Origin: Hydrogenimonas sp.
Lineage (GTDB): Bacteria; Campylobacterota; Campylobacteria; Campylobacterales; Hydrogenimonadaceae
Reading direction: 5' to 3'
Length of the DNA: 64,000 nucleotides
NCBI GenBank assembly: GCA_003945285.1
Contig: AP019005.1
Span: 868,001 to 932,000 of the forward strand
Shown: one piece after another, positions 1-8,550 of the stretch
How the letters are laid out: each line of letters opens with the position of its first letter
How positions within the stretch are numbered: position 1 is the first letter of the stretch
Made by a program: the position numbers and the translations under genes
The notes under the pieces: model-generated
Databases searched by the model: none
What the model was told of the DNA's origin: nothing
The model's input: only the letters and a program-made list of their open reading frames with translations

Positions 1-173
1 GCGCTTTGAAGAAGCTGGTGGAGGAGAATCAGAGCTTCCCCAAGGCCCACCCCTTGACCATATTTTTCTACTACTCCCACCCCCCTATAGTAGAGAGGCT
101 GAAGGCTCTGGGCGACAAGAGCGTAGCGGTAGACAAAAGTGACGAGGCGTTAAAGGGAGAGTGTACTCTGTGA
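1..173 (+). CDS. M48 family metallopeptidase, C-terminal fragment
   Basis: This is the last 56 codons of a gene that begins before the window; the frame starts at base 3 and ends at the TGA at 171-173. The segment with PHPLTIFFYYSHPP followed by ERLKAL resembles the C-terminal end of Ste24/CAAX-type M48 zinc peptidases, where a conserved SHPP lies near the end of the catalytic domain. The HExxH motif would be upstream and cannot be seen. The stop overlaps the prmC start (GTGA), so the two genes are probably co-translated. Confidence 0.6.
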   Translation, partial: ALKKLVEENQSFPKAHPLTIFFYYSHPPIVERLKALGDKSVAVDKSDEALKGECTL

Positions 174-1003
174 CTGTAGAAGAGGCTCTGAGAGAGGCTT
201 CCTCCATGCTGAAAGGTGTAGCCCAGAGGCCGCGCCTGGAGGCTGAGATTCTTCTAACCCGCTTTTTGGAGTGCGATAGAACTCAACTGCATCTAAACGG
301 TTCGAAGGCTCTAGAATCTGCCGAGTCCTATTTTGAAACAGTACAAAGGCGTGTCCGTTCGGAGCCTGTCGAATATATAACCGGCAGAGTCTCTTTTTAC
401 GATATCGAACTTGAGGTTGGACCGGGAGTTTTGATAGCAAGACCGGAGACGGAACTGTTGGTCGACAGGTGTGCGCAGGTTATATCTTCCAACTCGATTT
501 CCACCGTAGCGGAGATAGGGGTAGGGAGCGGTGCCGTAAGCATAGTGCTGGCACGTATGTTCCCGCGCCTGCGTATAACGGCTACCGATATCAGTGCAGA
601 GGCGCTGAAGTATGCGAAGAGAAATGTAGAGCGCTACGGACTTGAAGAGAGAATAGAGCTCGTAGAGTGCAGCCTTCTGGATGGTGTCGATCGGGAAGTG
701 GATATGATCGTCTCCAATCCGCCATATATATCCGAGGAGTATGAGCTTCCCCCGCCTCTACGCTATGAGCCTCTAAATGCCCTGGTAGGGGGAGAGAGGG
801 GTGACGAGATTCTGAAAAAGATAATCTCTCTCTCCATCGAGCGAAGAGTACCGCATCTTGTTTGTGAAATGGGTTATGACCAGAGGAAGCCGGTTTTGGA
901 GTATTGTGAGAGCCTCTCGCTAAAAGAGCCCGAATTCTACAAAGATCTATCCGGGCTGGATAGAGGATTTTATCTGAAACCTGTACATAAAGATTTGACC
1001 TGA
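170..1003 (+). CDS. prmC: Release factor glutamine N5-methyltransferase PrmC (HemK)
   Basis: PrmC methylates the glutamine of the GGQ motif in release factors RF1 and RF2, using S-adenosylmethionine in the cytoplasm. The 277-residue protein has the N-terminal helical domain, a Rossmann-type SAM motif EIGVGSG near residues 115-121 and the catalytic NPPY motif near 183-186, and is of normal family length. A GTG at 161 would give three more residues. The GTG at 170 is preferred because the purine-rich AAGGGAGA at 153-160 then lies 9 bases upstream, and because 170 overlaps the upstream TGA as GTGA. Annotation is secure; only the start is a choice. Confidence 0.93.
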   Translation: MTVEEALREASSMLKGVAQRPRLEAEILLTRFLECDRTQLHLNGSKALESAESYFETVQRRVRSEPVEYITGRVSFYDIELEVGPGVLIARPETELLVDRCAQVISSNSISTVAEIGVGSGAVSIVLARMFPRLRITATDISAEALKYAKRNVERYGLEERIELVECSLLDGVDREVDMIVSNPPYISEEYELPPPLRYEPLNALVGGERGDEILKKIISLSIERRVPHLVCEMGYDQRKPVLEYCESLSLKEPEFYKDLSGLDRGFYLKPVHKDLT

Positions 1004-1005
1004 TT

Positions 1006-1030
1006 CACTGATGTTACGTCTATAGCGTAA
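1006..1030. repeat. Degenerate copy of the GTTACGC palindromic repeat
   Basis: Directly after the prmC stop lies CACTGATGTTACG, then a short spacer and GCGTAA. The left part matches, in reverse complement, the right terminal repeat of the element at 9500-9624 (CGTAACATCAGT). The arms TTACG and CGTAA can pair over 5 bp, so this looks like a decayed member of the family that has better copies at 9500, 51002 and 57006. Confidence 0.45.
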
Positions 1031-1063
1031 AATATCGTACTAGACGACTTTAAAGGATTTATT

Positions 1064-1570
1064 ATGAAAAAAAGCCCCAGCCAGGCTGTTGAACTATCCA
1101 TGCCGAAATATCTATGGATACCTTACCTGATACTGCTCGGTGTGACTCTCGGTATCGCTCTTTGTGCAGGGGTTTTTGCGGCCCCGGTCATCTTTCATGC
1201 CGATGACCTTCTGGGTGGAGGGGTCCTTACCCACTACCAGGAGGGGCTGATAATGACACAGATATTCCTTAAGAGCAATATCGTAGTCAATATAACCTGT
1301 GCCTCCATACTGGTGGCCGAGGGATACCACTTTCTTCGCTTCTATCGCGACCCGGTAACATTCTATAGCGCCTTTGTGGCTGTATGGAGCGGATTTATGT
1401 TCACTCTCTACTACACTCCCCAGATTGTAGAGTTCCAGGCTCAGGGTGAGTCGATACTCGAAAACGAGCTTTTCCAAAAGGCGCATATAGCTTCTGAGTG
1501 GGATTTCAAGATCTTTGTGGTAGCATTGGCGATACTTTTAGGACGATACCTTTACAGAAAAATCGTCTGA
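1064..1570 (+). CDS. DUF4149-type membrane protein
   Basis: A 168-residue integral membrane protein with about four hydrophobic segments: roughly residues 17-40, 70-90, 100-118 and the C-terminal 148-164. The pattern of the first helix (alanine, glycine and proline at the membrane exit) and the overall length fit the DUF4149 family, which has no established function. AAAGGA precedes the ATG. It is followed 15 bases later by an Mla-type ATPase, so the two are probably one transcription unit, but nothing shows that it is the permease for that ATPase; MlaE permeases are larger and look different. Confidence 0.6.
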   Translation: MKKSPSQAVELSMPKYLWIPYLILLGVTLGIALCAGVFAAPVIFHADDLLGGGVLTHYQEGLIMTQIFLKSNIVVNITCASILVAEGYHFLRFYRDPVTFYSAFVAVWSGFMFTLYYTPQIVEFQAQGESILENELFQKAHIASEWDFKIFVVALAILLGRYLYRKIV

Positions 1571-1585
1571 TTCCAAGGTTGGGCA

Positions 1586-2344
1586 ATGATAGAGATCAAG
1601 GGCTTGAAGAAGAGTTTTGGCCCGAAACAGGTGCTGAAGGGGGTCGACCTGACAATCCCCAAAGGCAAGACAACTGTTATTCTGGGGCTCTCCGGAGGAG
1701 GGAAGTCCACTATCATAAAGCATATAGTGGGCCTTTTGAAACCGGATGAGGGGGAGATATGGGTAGACGGCGAAGAGATAAGCCATGCCGATGAGGAGCA
1801 TATACGCCGCATAAGAAAGAAGGTGGGTTTTCTGTTTCAGAGCGGAGCGCTATTTGACAGTATGAATGTCTATGAAAACGTCGCTTTTCCGCTCAGAGAG
1901 CATACCGATATGGATGAAGAGTCTATAAGGGAGAGAATCGTTGAGCGTCTGGAGATGGTCGCACTTAAGCCCAAGGAGGTCATGAACCTCTTTCCGGATG
2001 AGCTTAGCGGAGGTATGCGCAAGCGTGTCGGGCTGGCACGTACCATAGTGCTCGACCCGCAGATAATCCTATATGACGAGCCTACCAGCGGCCTCGACCC
2101 TATTACGAGCGATCTGATATCGCAGATGATAATTCATCTTAAAAAGAGACTTGGTGTCACCTCGGTACTCATATCTCACGATATCAAGGAGAGTTTCAAA
2201 GCCGGAGACTATTTTGCGATGCTCTATGACGGAAAGATAATCGAGACAGGTGATGCGGAACATTTCAAAAATACGAAAAACCCCTACGTAAGACAGTTTC
2301 TGGATGGGAAGAGTGAGGGTCCCATCCAGTTTCAGGAGCGTTGA
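1586..2344 (+). CDS. ABC transporter ATP-binding protein, MlaF-like
   Basis: A 252-residue ABC ATPase with Walker A GLSGGGKST near residues 33-41, a Q-loop (LFQSGALFDS), the signature LSGGM and Walker B LYDEP followed by a TSGLDP D-loop. The phrase FQSGALFDSMNVYENV is typical of the MlaF/Ttg2A group, which powers phospholipid transport between the two membranes. Unlike the complete mla operon at 27.2-30.7 kb, no MlaE, MlaD or lipoprotein gene lies next to it here. It either works with a permease elsewhere or is an extra ATPase. Its end is 7 bp from the convergent ftsZ end. Confidence 0.85.
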   Translation: MIEIKGLKKSFGPKQVLKGVDLTIPKGKTTVILGLSGGGKSTIIKHIVGLLKPDEGEIWVDGEEISHADEEHIRRIRKKVGFLFQSGALFDSMNVYENVAFPLREHTDMDEESIRERIVERLEMVALKPKEVMNLFPDELSGGMRKRVGLARTIVLDPQIILYDEPTSGLDPITSDLISQMIIHLKKRLGVTSVLISHDIKESFKAGDYFAMLYDGKIIETGDAEHFKNTKNPYVRQFLDGKSEGPIQFQER

Positions 2345-2351
2345 TTCAGGT

Positions 2352-3509
2352 TCAATCCATCTGGTTGCGCATCCAGGTGGGGATATCTAGAATCTCCTCG
2401 TTGTCGTAGCCGCCCACCACCTTTACCCTGGGTGTACTTGCGGGGATGGAGGAGTCGTCCAACTCCGGCTGCATCAGGGTGATCTGCTGTGTTTTGGACT
2501 CCTTCTTCTCCTCGACGGCTCTCTTCTCCTCTTCGTTTTCAAAGCCTGTAGCGACTATGGTTATCTTCACTTCATCCGGAGAGAGTGTTTCGTCTGTCGT
2601 TGTACCGAAGATCACGTGTGCATCTTCATCGGCGTTATCCTCGACGATACCCATAGCTTCGCTTATCTCTAGCAGCGGATATTCTGGGTGAATATGGAAG
2701 TGTACGAGAACCCCCATCGCGCCGTTGATGCTCATATTGTCGAGCAGCGGTGACTCTATCGCATTCTTGACAGCTTCGTAGGCCGAGCTGGGTCCGTTCG
2801 CTTCACCTACCCCCATCAGTGCCAGACCGCGGTGGCTCATGACCGTATTGACATCCGCAAAGTCGAGGTTTATATCGTGCTCCCCTTTGGAGAGAATGAC
2901 ATTGCTTATTCCGCTGACCGCACGCGAAAGGATATTGTCGACCATTTTGAAGCTCTCTTTTATCCCGAGATTTTTGTCGATTATGCTTAGAAGCTTCTCA
3001 TTCGGAATCACGATTATTGAATCGCTCTCTTTCTTGAGCTCTTCGAGGCCGCTTTCAGCCAGTTTCAGCCGCTTTCTGCCTTCGAACCTGAAGGGTTTTG
3101 TGACAACAGAAACGGTCAGGGCCCCGACCTCTTTTGCGGCTTGTGCGATGATAGGTGCCGCGCCGGTACCGGTACCGCCTCCCAGTCCGGAAGAGACGAA
3201 GACTATATCCGCACCGTTGAGAACCTCTTTGATCGCGTCGAAGCTCTCTATCGCCGACTGCTGCCCTATCTCGGGCTTCATGCCTGCGCCCAGCCCCTTC
3301 GTAAGCTTTTCGCCTATCTGGATTTTGTACGGGGCCTTAGAGGTTTCGAGGGCTTGAACGTCTGTGTTCGCGACTATCAGGTCTATCCCTTCGATTCCCT
3401 GGTTGATCATATGGTTGATCATGTTGCCGCCGCCGCCTCCGACACCGATAGCCTTTATTTTGGCTCCGCTGATTGTGGGGGACTCTTCGATTGAAAATTT
3501 ACTGCTCAC
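2352..3509 (-). CDS. ftsZ: Cell division protein FtsZ
   Basis: FtsZ is the tubulin-like GTPase that forms the division ring. The 385-residue protein has the glycine-rich GVGGGGGN nucleotide site near the N terminus, the tubulin signature GGGTGTGAAP, and a C-terminal tail ending in DIPTWMRNQMD, the conserved peptide that binds FtsA. An in-frame ATG at 3548 would add 13 residues and overlap ftsA. The GTG at 3507-3509 is preferred because AAGGAG (3516-3521) lies 6 bases upstream and the start then follows the ftsA stop closely. It is the last gene of the ppiD-like/ftsA/ftsZ block. Confidence 0.97.
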   Translation of the reverse strand: MSSKFSIEESPTISGAKIKAIGVGGGGGNMINHMINQGIEGIDLIVANTDVQALETSKAPYKIQIGEKLTKGLGAGMKPEIGQQSAIESFDAIKEVLNGADIVFVSSGLGGGTGTGAAPIIAQAAKEVGALTVSVVTKPFRFEGRKRLKLAESGLEELKKESDSIIVIPNEKLLSIIDKNLGIKESFKMVDNILSRAVSGISNVILSKGEHDINLDFADVNTVMSHRGLALMGVGEANGPSSAYEAVKNAIESPLLDNMSINGAMGVLVHFHIHPEYPLLEISEAMGIVEDNADEDAHVIFGTTTDETLSPDEVKITIVATGFENEEEKRAVEEKKESKTQQITLMQPELDDSSIPASTPRVKVVGGYDNEEILDIPTWMRNQMD

Positions 3510-3520
3510 TCTTTGCTCCT

Positions 3521-4885
3521 TTAAAAAATCTGTGTCATCCAGTGCCATAATTTCTTTATTTTACGGCCGATGCTCTCATTCTCATCCTCCTGGGCGACCC
3601 TCGCCAGTGTCTGTTTTATCTCTTCGTTTTTCAGATTGCCGGGTTCGGGTTCATCCTCCGAGGTCGGCGATATGCCGTGCATATCTCCCTCAGCGGACGG
3701 AACGCTGCCTTTTTTGTGAAGCATCTTTCTGTTGGAGTCGATCTCATACTGCGTATAGCCTCCGGCTGCATACTCCAGAAGTCCTACAACGGTAGAGAAA
3801 GCCTGGTCGTGCAGCGGTTTGAAATCGCCCTCCAACTGCAGAGGTCTGGCTATGCGCACCGGCATATTGTCGAAGATAGCCATAGCCAGCTCTCTTATTC
3901 CTTCGAGTTTTGTCATTCCTCCGGTCAGTACGATTCCCGCACCTATCTGCTCTTTAAGGTTGCTCTTCTCCAGCTCTTTGGCAAGAATCATAAGTGTCTC
4001 CTGGACCCTGGCCTGAATCACGTTGTATACAATCTCCAGCGAGACCTCATGGTTCTCATCCTCGTCACCTATGACGGGGATCTCGATGAGTTCGTTCGAA
4101 GGAGTTTTGAGTGAGCCGTATTCGAGTTTTATCCTCTCCGCTACGTGAAGCGGGGTATGCAGTGCCATCGAAAGGTCGTTGGTTATATGGTTGGAGCCGA
4201 CAGCAAGGAAGGTGTTGAAACGGATGGAGTTGCCTGAGTGTATCACCATTTCACAAGTCGAACCGCCCATATCTATTACACATACGCCGAGCTCTTTCTC
4301 GTCGTCTCCGAGCACCGATATAGCAGAAGCGTAACCTGCAAGAACGACACTCTCTATCTCTATTCCGGCAGACTTGACAGCCTTTTTGAGATTGCTCAAG
4401 TTCGATTTTTGGGTGGTTATTATGTGTGTGTCAACTTCGAGGCGGCTGGCGTTCATTCCGAACGGGTCCTCTATGAACTCCTGCTCGTCGACTTTGAAGT
4501 TGTAAGGGAGGACATGAAGAACCTCGTATTCGTTCGGGATATTGGCATTGTAAAGAGCAGTCTGCATGACGCGGTTTATCTCTTTGATGCCAATCTCCTG
4601 CTGCGGTATGTTGACGATACCGGAGCTGTTGATCGATCTGGTGTAGGCTCCGGAGATGGAGATTACAGCTTTGGGGGCTATGGTGCCGGCGACCCGTTTG
4701 GCGTCGCTGAGTGCCTGCCTTATTGAACGGGATGTCAACTCGATATTGGTTATCGTGCCTTTGCGGACCCCTTGCGACTTGGCGACACCGGAGCCTACTA
4801 TATTTATTCCGCTCTCTTTCTGTTCGGCTATGACAACGCTTACTTTGCTGGAACCGATGTCGATCGCCAGGAGAGGTCTGCTCAC
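3521..4885 (-). CDS. ftsA: Cell division protein FtsA
   Basis: FtsA is an actin-fold ATPase that tethers FtsZ to the membrane. The 454-residue product begins with LLAIDIGSSKV, the phosphate-1 motif of the actin/Hsp70 superfamily, has an internal CVIDMGGSTCE phosphate-2 motif near residue 205 and a GAGIVLTGGM adenosine motif near 315. It ends with KIKKLWHWMTQIF, an amphipathic helix fitting the membrane-targeting sequence of FtsA. Its start overlaps the end of the preceding gene by 4 bp (ATGA), and ftsZ follows within 12 bases. The tail before the terminal helix is acidic and long. Confidence 0.96.
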   Translation of the reverse strand: MSRPLLAIDIGSSKVSVVIAEQKESGINIVGSGVAKSQGVRKGTITNIELTSRSIRQALSDAKRVAGTIAPKAVISISGAYTRSINSSGIVNIPQQEIGIKEINRVMQTALYNANIPNEYEVLHVLPYNFKVDEQEFIEDPFGMNASRLEVDTHIITTQKSNLSNLKKAVKSAGIEIESVVLAGYASAISVLGDDEKELGVCVIDMGGSTCEMVIHSGNSIRFNTFLAVGSNHITNDLSMALHTPLHVAERIKLEYGSLKTPSNELIEIPVIGDEDENHEVSLEIVYNVIQARVQETLMILAKELEKSNLKEQIGAGIVLTGGMTKLEGIRELAMAIFDNMPVRIARPLQLEGDFKPLHDQAFSTVVGLLEYAAGGYTQYEIDSNRKMLHKKGSVPSAEGDMHGISPTSEDEPEPGNLKNEEIKQTLARVAQEDENESIGRKIKKLWHWMTQIF

Positions 4886-6354
4886 TCGCTTTCCTTTAGA
4901 TATATTTCCACAGGATACTGCTGCTGAAGCCGTTTTATCAGGCTGCTTTGAAGCAGGTTTTCTTTCATTTTGCCCGTATTCTCTTTGACAAACTCGATAT
5001 TTTCTTCGAGTTTCTTTTTGTTAAGCAACTTCTGTTCCAGAATTTCGTAACTGACAGCTTTGTTGTCAAGAAGTATCGCTCCGTGAGCCTTTTTTGTACT
5101 GAAGAGTTTTTGAAGAAACGCGGCGGCTTCGTCGTTTGAAAGCGGTTTCAGTTTGTCAACGCTGTCGCGTGTCAAAAAGTCCGAAACGGTACCATCCTGA
5201 AGGTTTTCGCTGTATGATTCGGCGAGCTTCAGAAGCAGCTCTCTTCTCTTTTTCGAGATGTAGTCACGTTTGACATCCGCATACGCCTCTTCAAATGTTT
5301 TCGGGCGGGGCAAAACCACATCGTCAACCCTGATTATCACATATTTCCCGTTTTCGACTTTGGGTTTGAGCGTAGTGTGTGCCGCCGCCTCTTCGATATC
5401 TTTCCAGGTTTCGGCTGAGAAACGGGGATCGCCTGCATCCAGCGTAACACTCTCCTGCGGAGCCTTCCTCTCTTTTTTAAGGTCAATGTAGGCGAGCTGT
5501 GCCGCCTTTTTGGACGCTTTCAGGCGAAGAGCGGCGACAACTCTCTCTCTCGCCTCTTCAAGAGGCAGAATTTTTCCTTCACTGTCGGTAAAATCAGTGC
5601 GGTTGGATTTGTAGTACTCCTCTATCTCCGTTTCGTCCGGTGTTTGTGAAGAGGGTTCGACCCAGAGGAGTGAGAGCTTGTAGCGTGTCGGAGTCATATA
5701 CTCTGTTTTGTGCTTTTTCCAGTAGCTTTTCAGTGCGGCTTCATCGGCCTTTACCTTCACATCTTCCGCGTTGAAGACTCTGTATCGGATTTTGTCGGAG
5801 ATAAAGAGTGCCGAACCGAAAGCGTTAGTTTCAAGAGGCGCCGTTCCCATATCGAGCAGACGCAGCGTCTTTTTAATGAGCAGTTCATCTTTGAGGCTCG
5901 CTTCGAACACTTTCGGCTTCATCCGCATGTTTCTCAGCATGGAGAGATAGGTATTTTTGTCGAAGGAACCCTCTTTCTGGAAAGCCGGAATGGAGAGAAT
6001 CGCCTGCTGTACTTCAGCGTCACTTACGGTAACTCCGTGCTCTGCCGCGAAATTTTTGATCAGAGCCTGATAGATGAGAGACTGAAGAGCCTGCTGCTTC
6101 AGGCCGAGCTGCTTGGCGGTGGCTTCGTCCAGCGTCCCTCCGAGTGTACGGTTGTACTGCTCATATATGTTGCTGTAGGCATTTTGAAACTGTGTCATCG
6201 TGATCGGTATATCGCCTACGAGAGCGACACTGTTGCTTTTGCTTCCGTACTGGTAGGTTCCCCAACCTACGAAACCGGCACCTACGAAAGCTATGGTGCT
6301 GATCCAGATAGTTACAACAAGATATTTTCTGTGCTTCTGCATCCAGGATATCAT
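4882..6354 (-). CDS. PpiD/SurA-type peptidylprolyl isomerase, membrane anchored
   Basis: A 490-residue protein with one N-terminal membrane helix (about residues 11-30, within YLVVTIWISTIAFVGAGF), followed by a SurA_N/PpiD-like helical region that contains NSVALVGDIPIT. This fits a periplasmic folding factor held by a signal anchor. The middle region (about 220-340) could hold a degenerate PPIC parvulin domain, but clear parvulin active-site motifs are not obvious, so isomerase activity is uncertain. It is the first gene of the minus-strand block, overlapping ftsA by 4 bp, which places an envelope chaperone in the division operon. Confidence 0.8.
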   Translation of the reverse strand: MISWMQKHRKYLVVTIWISTIAFVGAGFVGWGTYQYGSKSNSVALVGDIPITMTQFQNAYSNIYEQYNRTLGGTLDEATAKQLGLKQQALQSLIYQALIKNFAAEHGVTVSDAEVQQAILSIPAFQKEGSFDKNTYLSMLRNMRMKPKVFEASLKDELLIKKTLRLLDMGTAPLETNAFGSALFISDKIRYRVFNAEDVKVKADEAALKSYWKKHKTEYMTPTRYKLSLLWVEPSSQTPDETEIEEYYKSNRTDFTDSEGKILPLEEARERVVAALRLKASKKAAQLAYIDLKKERKAPQESVTLDAGDPRFSAETWKDIEEAAAHTTLKPKVENGKYVIIRVDDVVLPRPKTFEEAYADVKRDYISKKRRELLLKLAESYSENLQDGTVSDFLTRDSVDKLKPLSNDEAAAFLQKLFSTKKAHGAILLDNKAVSYEILEQKLLNKKKLEENIEFVKENTGKMKENLLQSSLIKRLQQQYPVEIYLKESE

Positions 6355-6420
6355 TCAAAGGCCTTTGGTAGTTTTTGGATATAATTGCTTAACAATTTTA
6401 TTTAAATCGAAATTAATTCC

Positions 6421-6430
6421 GGTTTAAACC
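6421..6430. promoter_or_regulatory. Perfect palindrome in the ppiD-like/bioA divergent region
   Basis: GGTTTAAACC is a perfect 10-bp palindrome in the roughly 180-bp region between the divergent ppiD-like/ftsA/ftsZ block and bioA. A GATAAT at 6465-6470 downstream could be the -10 box of bioA. The palindrome could be an operator. It is shorter than a full BirA biotin operator, although the half GGTTTA resembles one. Confidence 0.3.
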
Positions 6431-6490
6431 CAGTCTGTTAACATCGGAAATATCGGTATTTTACGATAATTTTACATTTTGTCAAAAACT

Positions 6491-6510
6491 TTGACAGACG
6501 TTGACATACC
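6491..6510 (+). repeat. Tandem TTGACA decamers before bioA
   Basis: TTGACAGACG and TTGACATACC follow each other directly and match at 8 of 10 positions. Each begins with a consensus -35 hexamer, but no TATAAT-like box lies 16-19 bp downstream before the bioA start at 6536. They are therefore more likely a regulator site or chance than a promoter. Confidence 0.25.
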
Positions 6511-6535
6511 GCATCGGTAGAAAAGGGGTGAAACA

Positions 6536-7831
6536 GTGAACAACTCGGAGATGATGAGACGCGACCTCGCACACATATGGCATCCGTGTACGCAGATGAA
6601 AGATCACGAGTCTCTGCCTCTGATTCCGGTCAAATCTGCCGAAGGTGTATGGCTCGAGGATTTCGACGGGAAGAGGTACATAGACGCTATAAGCAGCTGG
6701 TGGGTTAACCTCTTCGGTCATGCCAACCCGTACATAAGCGGAAAACTTTCGGAACAGGCACGGAAACTCGAGCATGTACTGCTTGCCGGCTTTACACACG
6801 AGCCGGCTGTACTGCTGGCCGAGAGACTCTGTGCGGTTGCACCCGGAGAACTGAACAGACTCTTTTTCGCCGACAACGGCTCCAGTGCGGTGGAGATAGC
6901 TCTGAAGATGAGCTACCATGCACACCTGAACAACGGTGAAGAGAGGCCGCTCTTCCTATCTCTGACCAACAGCTACCACGGCGAGACGATAGGGGCCCTT
7001 TCGGTAGGAGACGTCGAACTCTACAAAAAGACCTACGAGCCTATACTCATCAGATCGGTACAGACGCCGGTCCCGGAAGACAGAAGCGAAGAGGCCGCAG
7101 GCAGGGCCGCCGAAGCTCTGGAAGATATTCTGCGTCTTAACGCGAATCGCATCTCCGCCCTTATCGTTGAACCGCTGGTACAGTGTGCCGGAAATATGCA
7201 TATGTACCACCCGCTCTATCTCAGACTTGCGAAAGAGATCTGCGAAAGGCACAACGTTCATCTGATAGCTGACGAGATCGCCGTCGGATTCGGGCGGACA
7301 GGGACGATGTTTGCGTCTGAACAGGCCGGCATAGTACCGGATTTCATGTGCCTCTCCAAGGGGCTTACAGGCGGGTTCATGCCGATGGCGGCGGTTCTTA
7401 CCACGGATGAGATATATTCGGCTTTCTACTGCGACTATCTGGAGTACAAAGCCTTTTTGCATTCACACAGCTATACCGGCAATCCGCTCGGCTGCAGCTG
7501 TGCTCTGGCGGTGCTCGATATATTCGAAAAAGATAATGTCATAGAGAACAACAGGCGCAAAGCCGGGCTTTTGGATGAACTTCTGGAGCCTTTCAAAGAG
7601 CTGGAAAATGTCAGGGAGGTTCGCCGCACAGGTATGATAGCGGCGGTGGAGCTCGAAGGTTACAGCCCCGTAGAGAGAGTCAACCTGAAGATTTTCGACT
7701 TCTGCCTGAAAAGGGGAGTCTTTGTGCGGCCGTTGGGTAGTGTACTCTATTTCATGCCGCCGTACGTCATAAGCGACGAGGAGATGAAGATGATGACCGA
7801 GACGGCATATGAAGCGGTGAAGTCGTTATGA
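6536..7831 (+). CDS. bioA: Adenosylmethionine-8-amino-7-oxononanoate aminotransferase BioA
   Basis: BioA makes 7,8-diaminopelargonate from 7-keto-8-aminopelargonate with SAM as amino donor, a late biotin-synthesis step that needs pyridoxal phosphate. The 431-residue protein opens with IWHPCTQMKD, a hallmark of BioA, and carries ISSWWVN, the DEIAVGFGRTG cofactor segment and the PLP lysine in CLSKGLTGG. The start is the GTG at 6536, with AAGGGG at 6523-6528. An ATG at 6551 is a weaker option. It overlaps the next gene by 4 bp. No other biotin gene is in the window. Confidence 0.95.
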   Translation: MNNSEMMRRDLAHIWHPCTQMKDHESLPLIPVKSAEGVWLEDFDGKRYIDAISSWWVNLFGHANPYISGKLSEQARKLEHVLLAGFTHEPAVLLAERLCAVAPGELNRLFFADNGSSAVEIALKMSYHAHLNNGEERPLFLSLTNSYHGETIGALSVGDVELYKKTYEPILIRSVQTPVPEDRSEEAAGRAAEALEDILRLNANRISALIVEPLVQCAGNMHMYHPLYLRLAKEICERHNVHLIADEIAVGFGRTGTMFASEQAGIVPDFMCLSKGLTGGFMPMAAVLTTDEIYSAFYCDYLEYKAFLHSHSYTGNPLGCSCALAVLDIFEKDNVIENNRRKAGLLDELLEPFKELENVREVRRTGMIAAVELEGYSPVERVNLKIFDFCLKRGVFVRPLGSVLYFMPPYVISDEEMKMMTETAYEAVKSL

Positions 7832-8550
7832 GTGAGGGGGTCTTTGTAGGGACGTCAGGCTTCTATTACGAGCACTGGCGGGGAGTTTTCTACCCGGAAG
7901 ATCTTCCGAAGAGCCGCTTTTTCGATTTTTACAACAAAGAGTTTTCGACCGTGGAGATGAACAGTACCTTCTACCATCTTCCGCGGCTGAAAACGGCTGA
8001 GCACTGGTTCGAACTCTCACCGGAGGACTTCCTCTTTTCGCTCAAAGCATACCGCGGAATCACCCACTATCGCAAACTGCGTGAGTGCAAAGATGAGCTA
8101 TACCGCTACCTCCACCTGATAAAACCTCTGAAGCCCAAACTGGGTGCCGTTCTTTTCCAACTGCCGCCTTCGCTGCATATAGATCGCGCTCTTTTGGAAG
8201 ATTTCTTCAAAACTCTTCCTCCCGGTTATAGGTTCGTGATGGAGTTCAGGCACGACAGCTGGCTTAATGAAGATATCTTCAATCTTATGAAATCCTACAA
8301 TGTCGCTCTCTGCATCAACGATTTCGGCAGACGGAAGATGCCGATGGAGCTTACGGCCGACTTCGGGTATATCCGTCTGCACGGCCCGACTGGCAGATAC
8401 GGAGGGAGCTACAGCGATGAGGAGCTGAAAGAGTGGGCGGAAAAGATCGGCTCCGCCATGAATGTTCTGAAGTCGATGTTCGTATACTTCAACAACGACT
8501 TCGGGGGTTACGCCGTGGAGAATGCCAAGAGGCTTCTCAAGATGATATAA
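7828..8550 (+). CDS. DUF72 domain-containing protein
   Basis: A 240-residue DUF72 protein (YecE-like). It shows the family features: GTSGFYYEHWRGVFYP at the N terminus, an F-T-V-E-M-N-S-TFY segment, LFQLPPSL in the middle and YIRLHGPTGRYGGSYS near residue 190. The fold is a TIM-barrel-like domain and the biochemical role is not established. It overlaps bioA at ATGA and its stop shares one base with the probable rsmH start, so it is probably translationally coupled to both. Confidence 0.9.
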   Translation: MSEGVFVGTSGFYYEHWRGVFYPEDLPKSRFFDFYNKEFSTVEMNSTFYHLPRLKTAEHWFELSPEDFLFSLKAYRGITHYRKLRECKDELYRYLHLIKPLKPKLGAVLFQLPPSLHIDRALLEDFFKTLPPGYRFVMEFRHDSWLNEDIFNLMKSYNVALCINDFGRRKMPMELTADFGYIRLHGPTGRYGGSYSDEELKEWAEKIGSAMNVLKSMFVYFNNDFGGYAVENAKRLLKMI

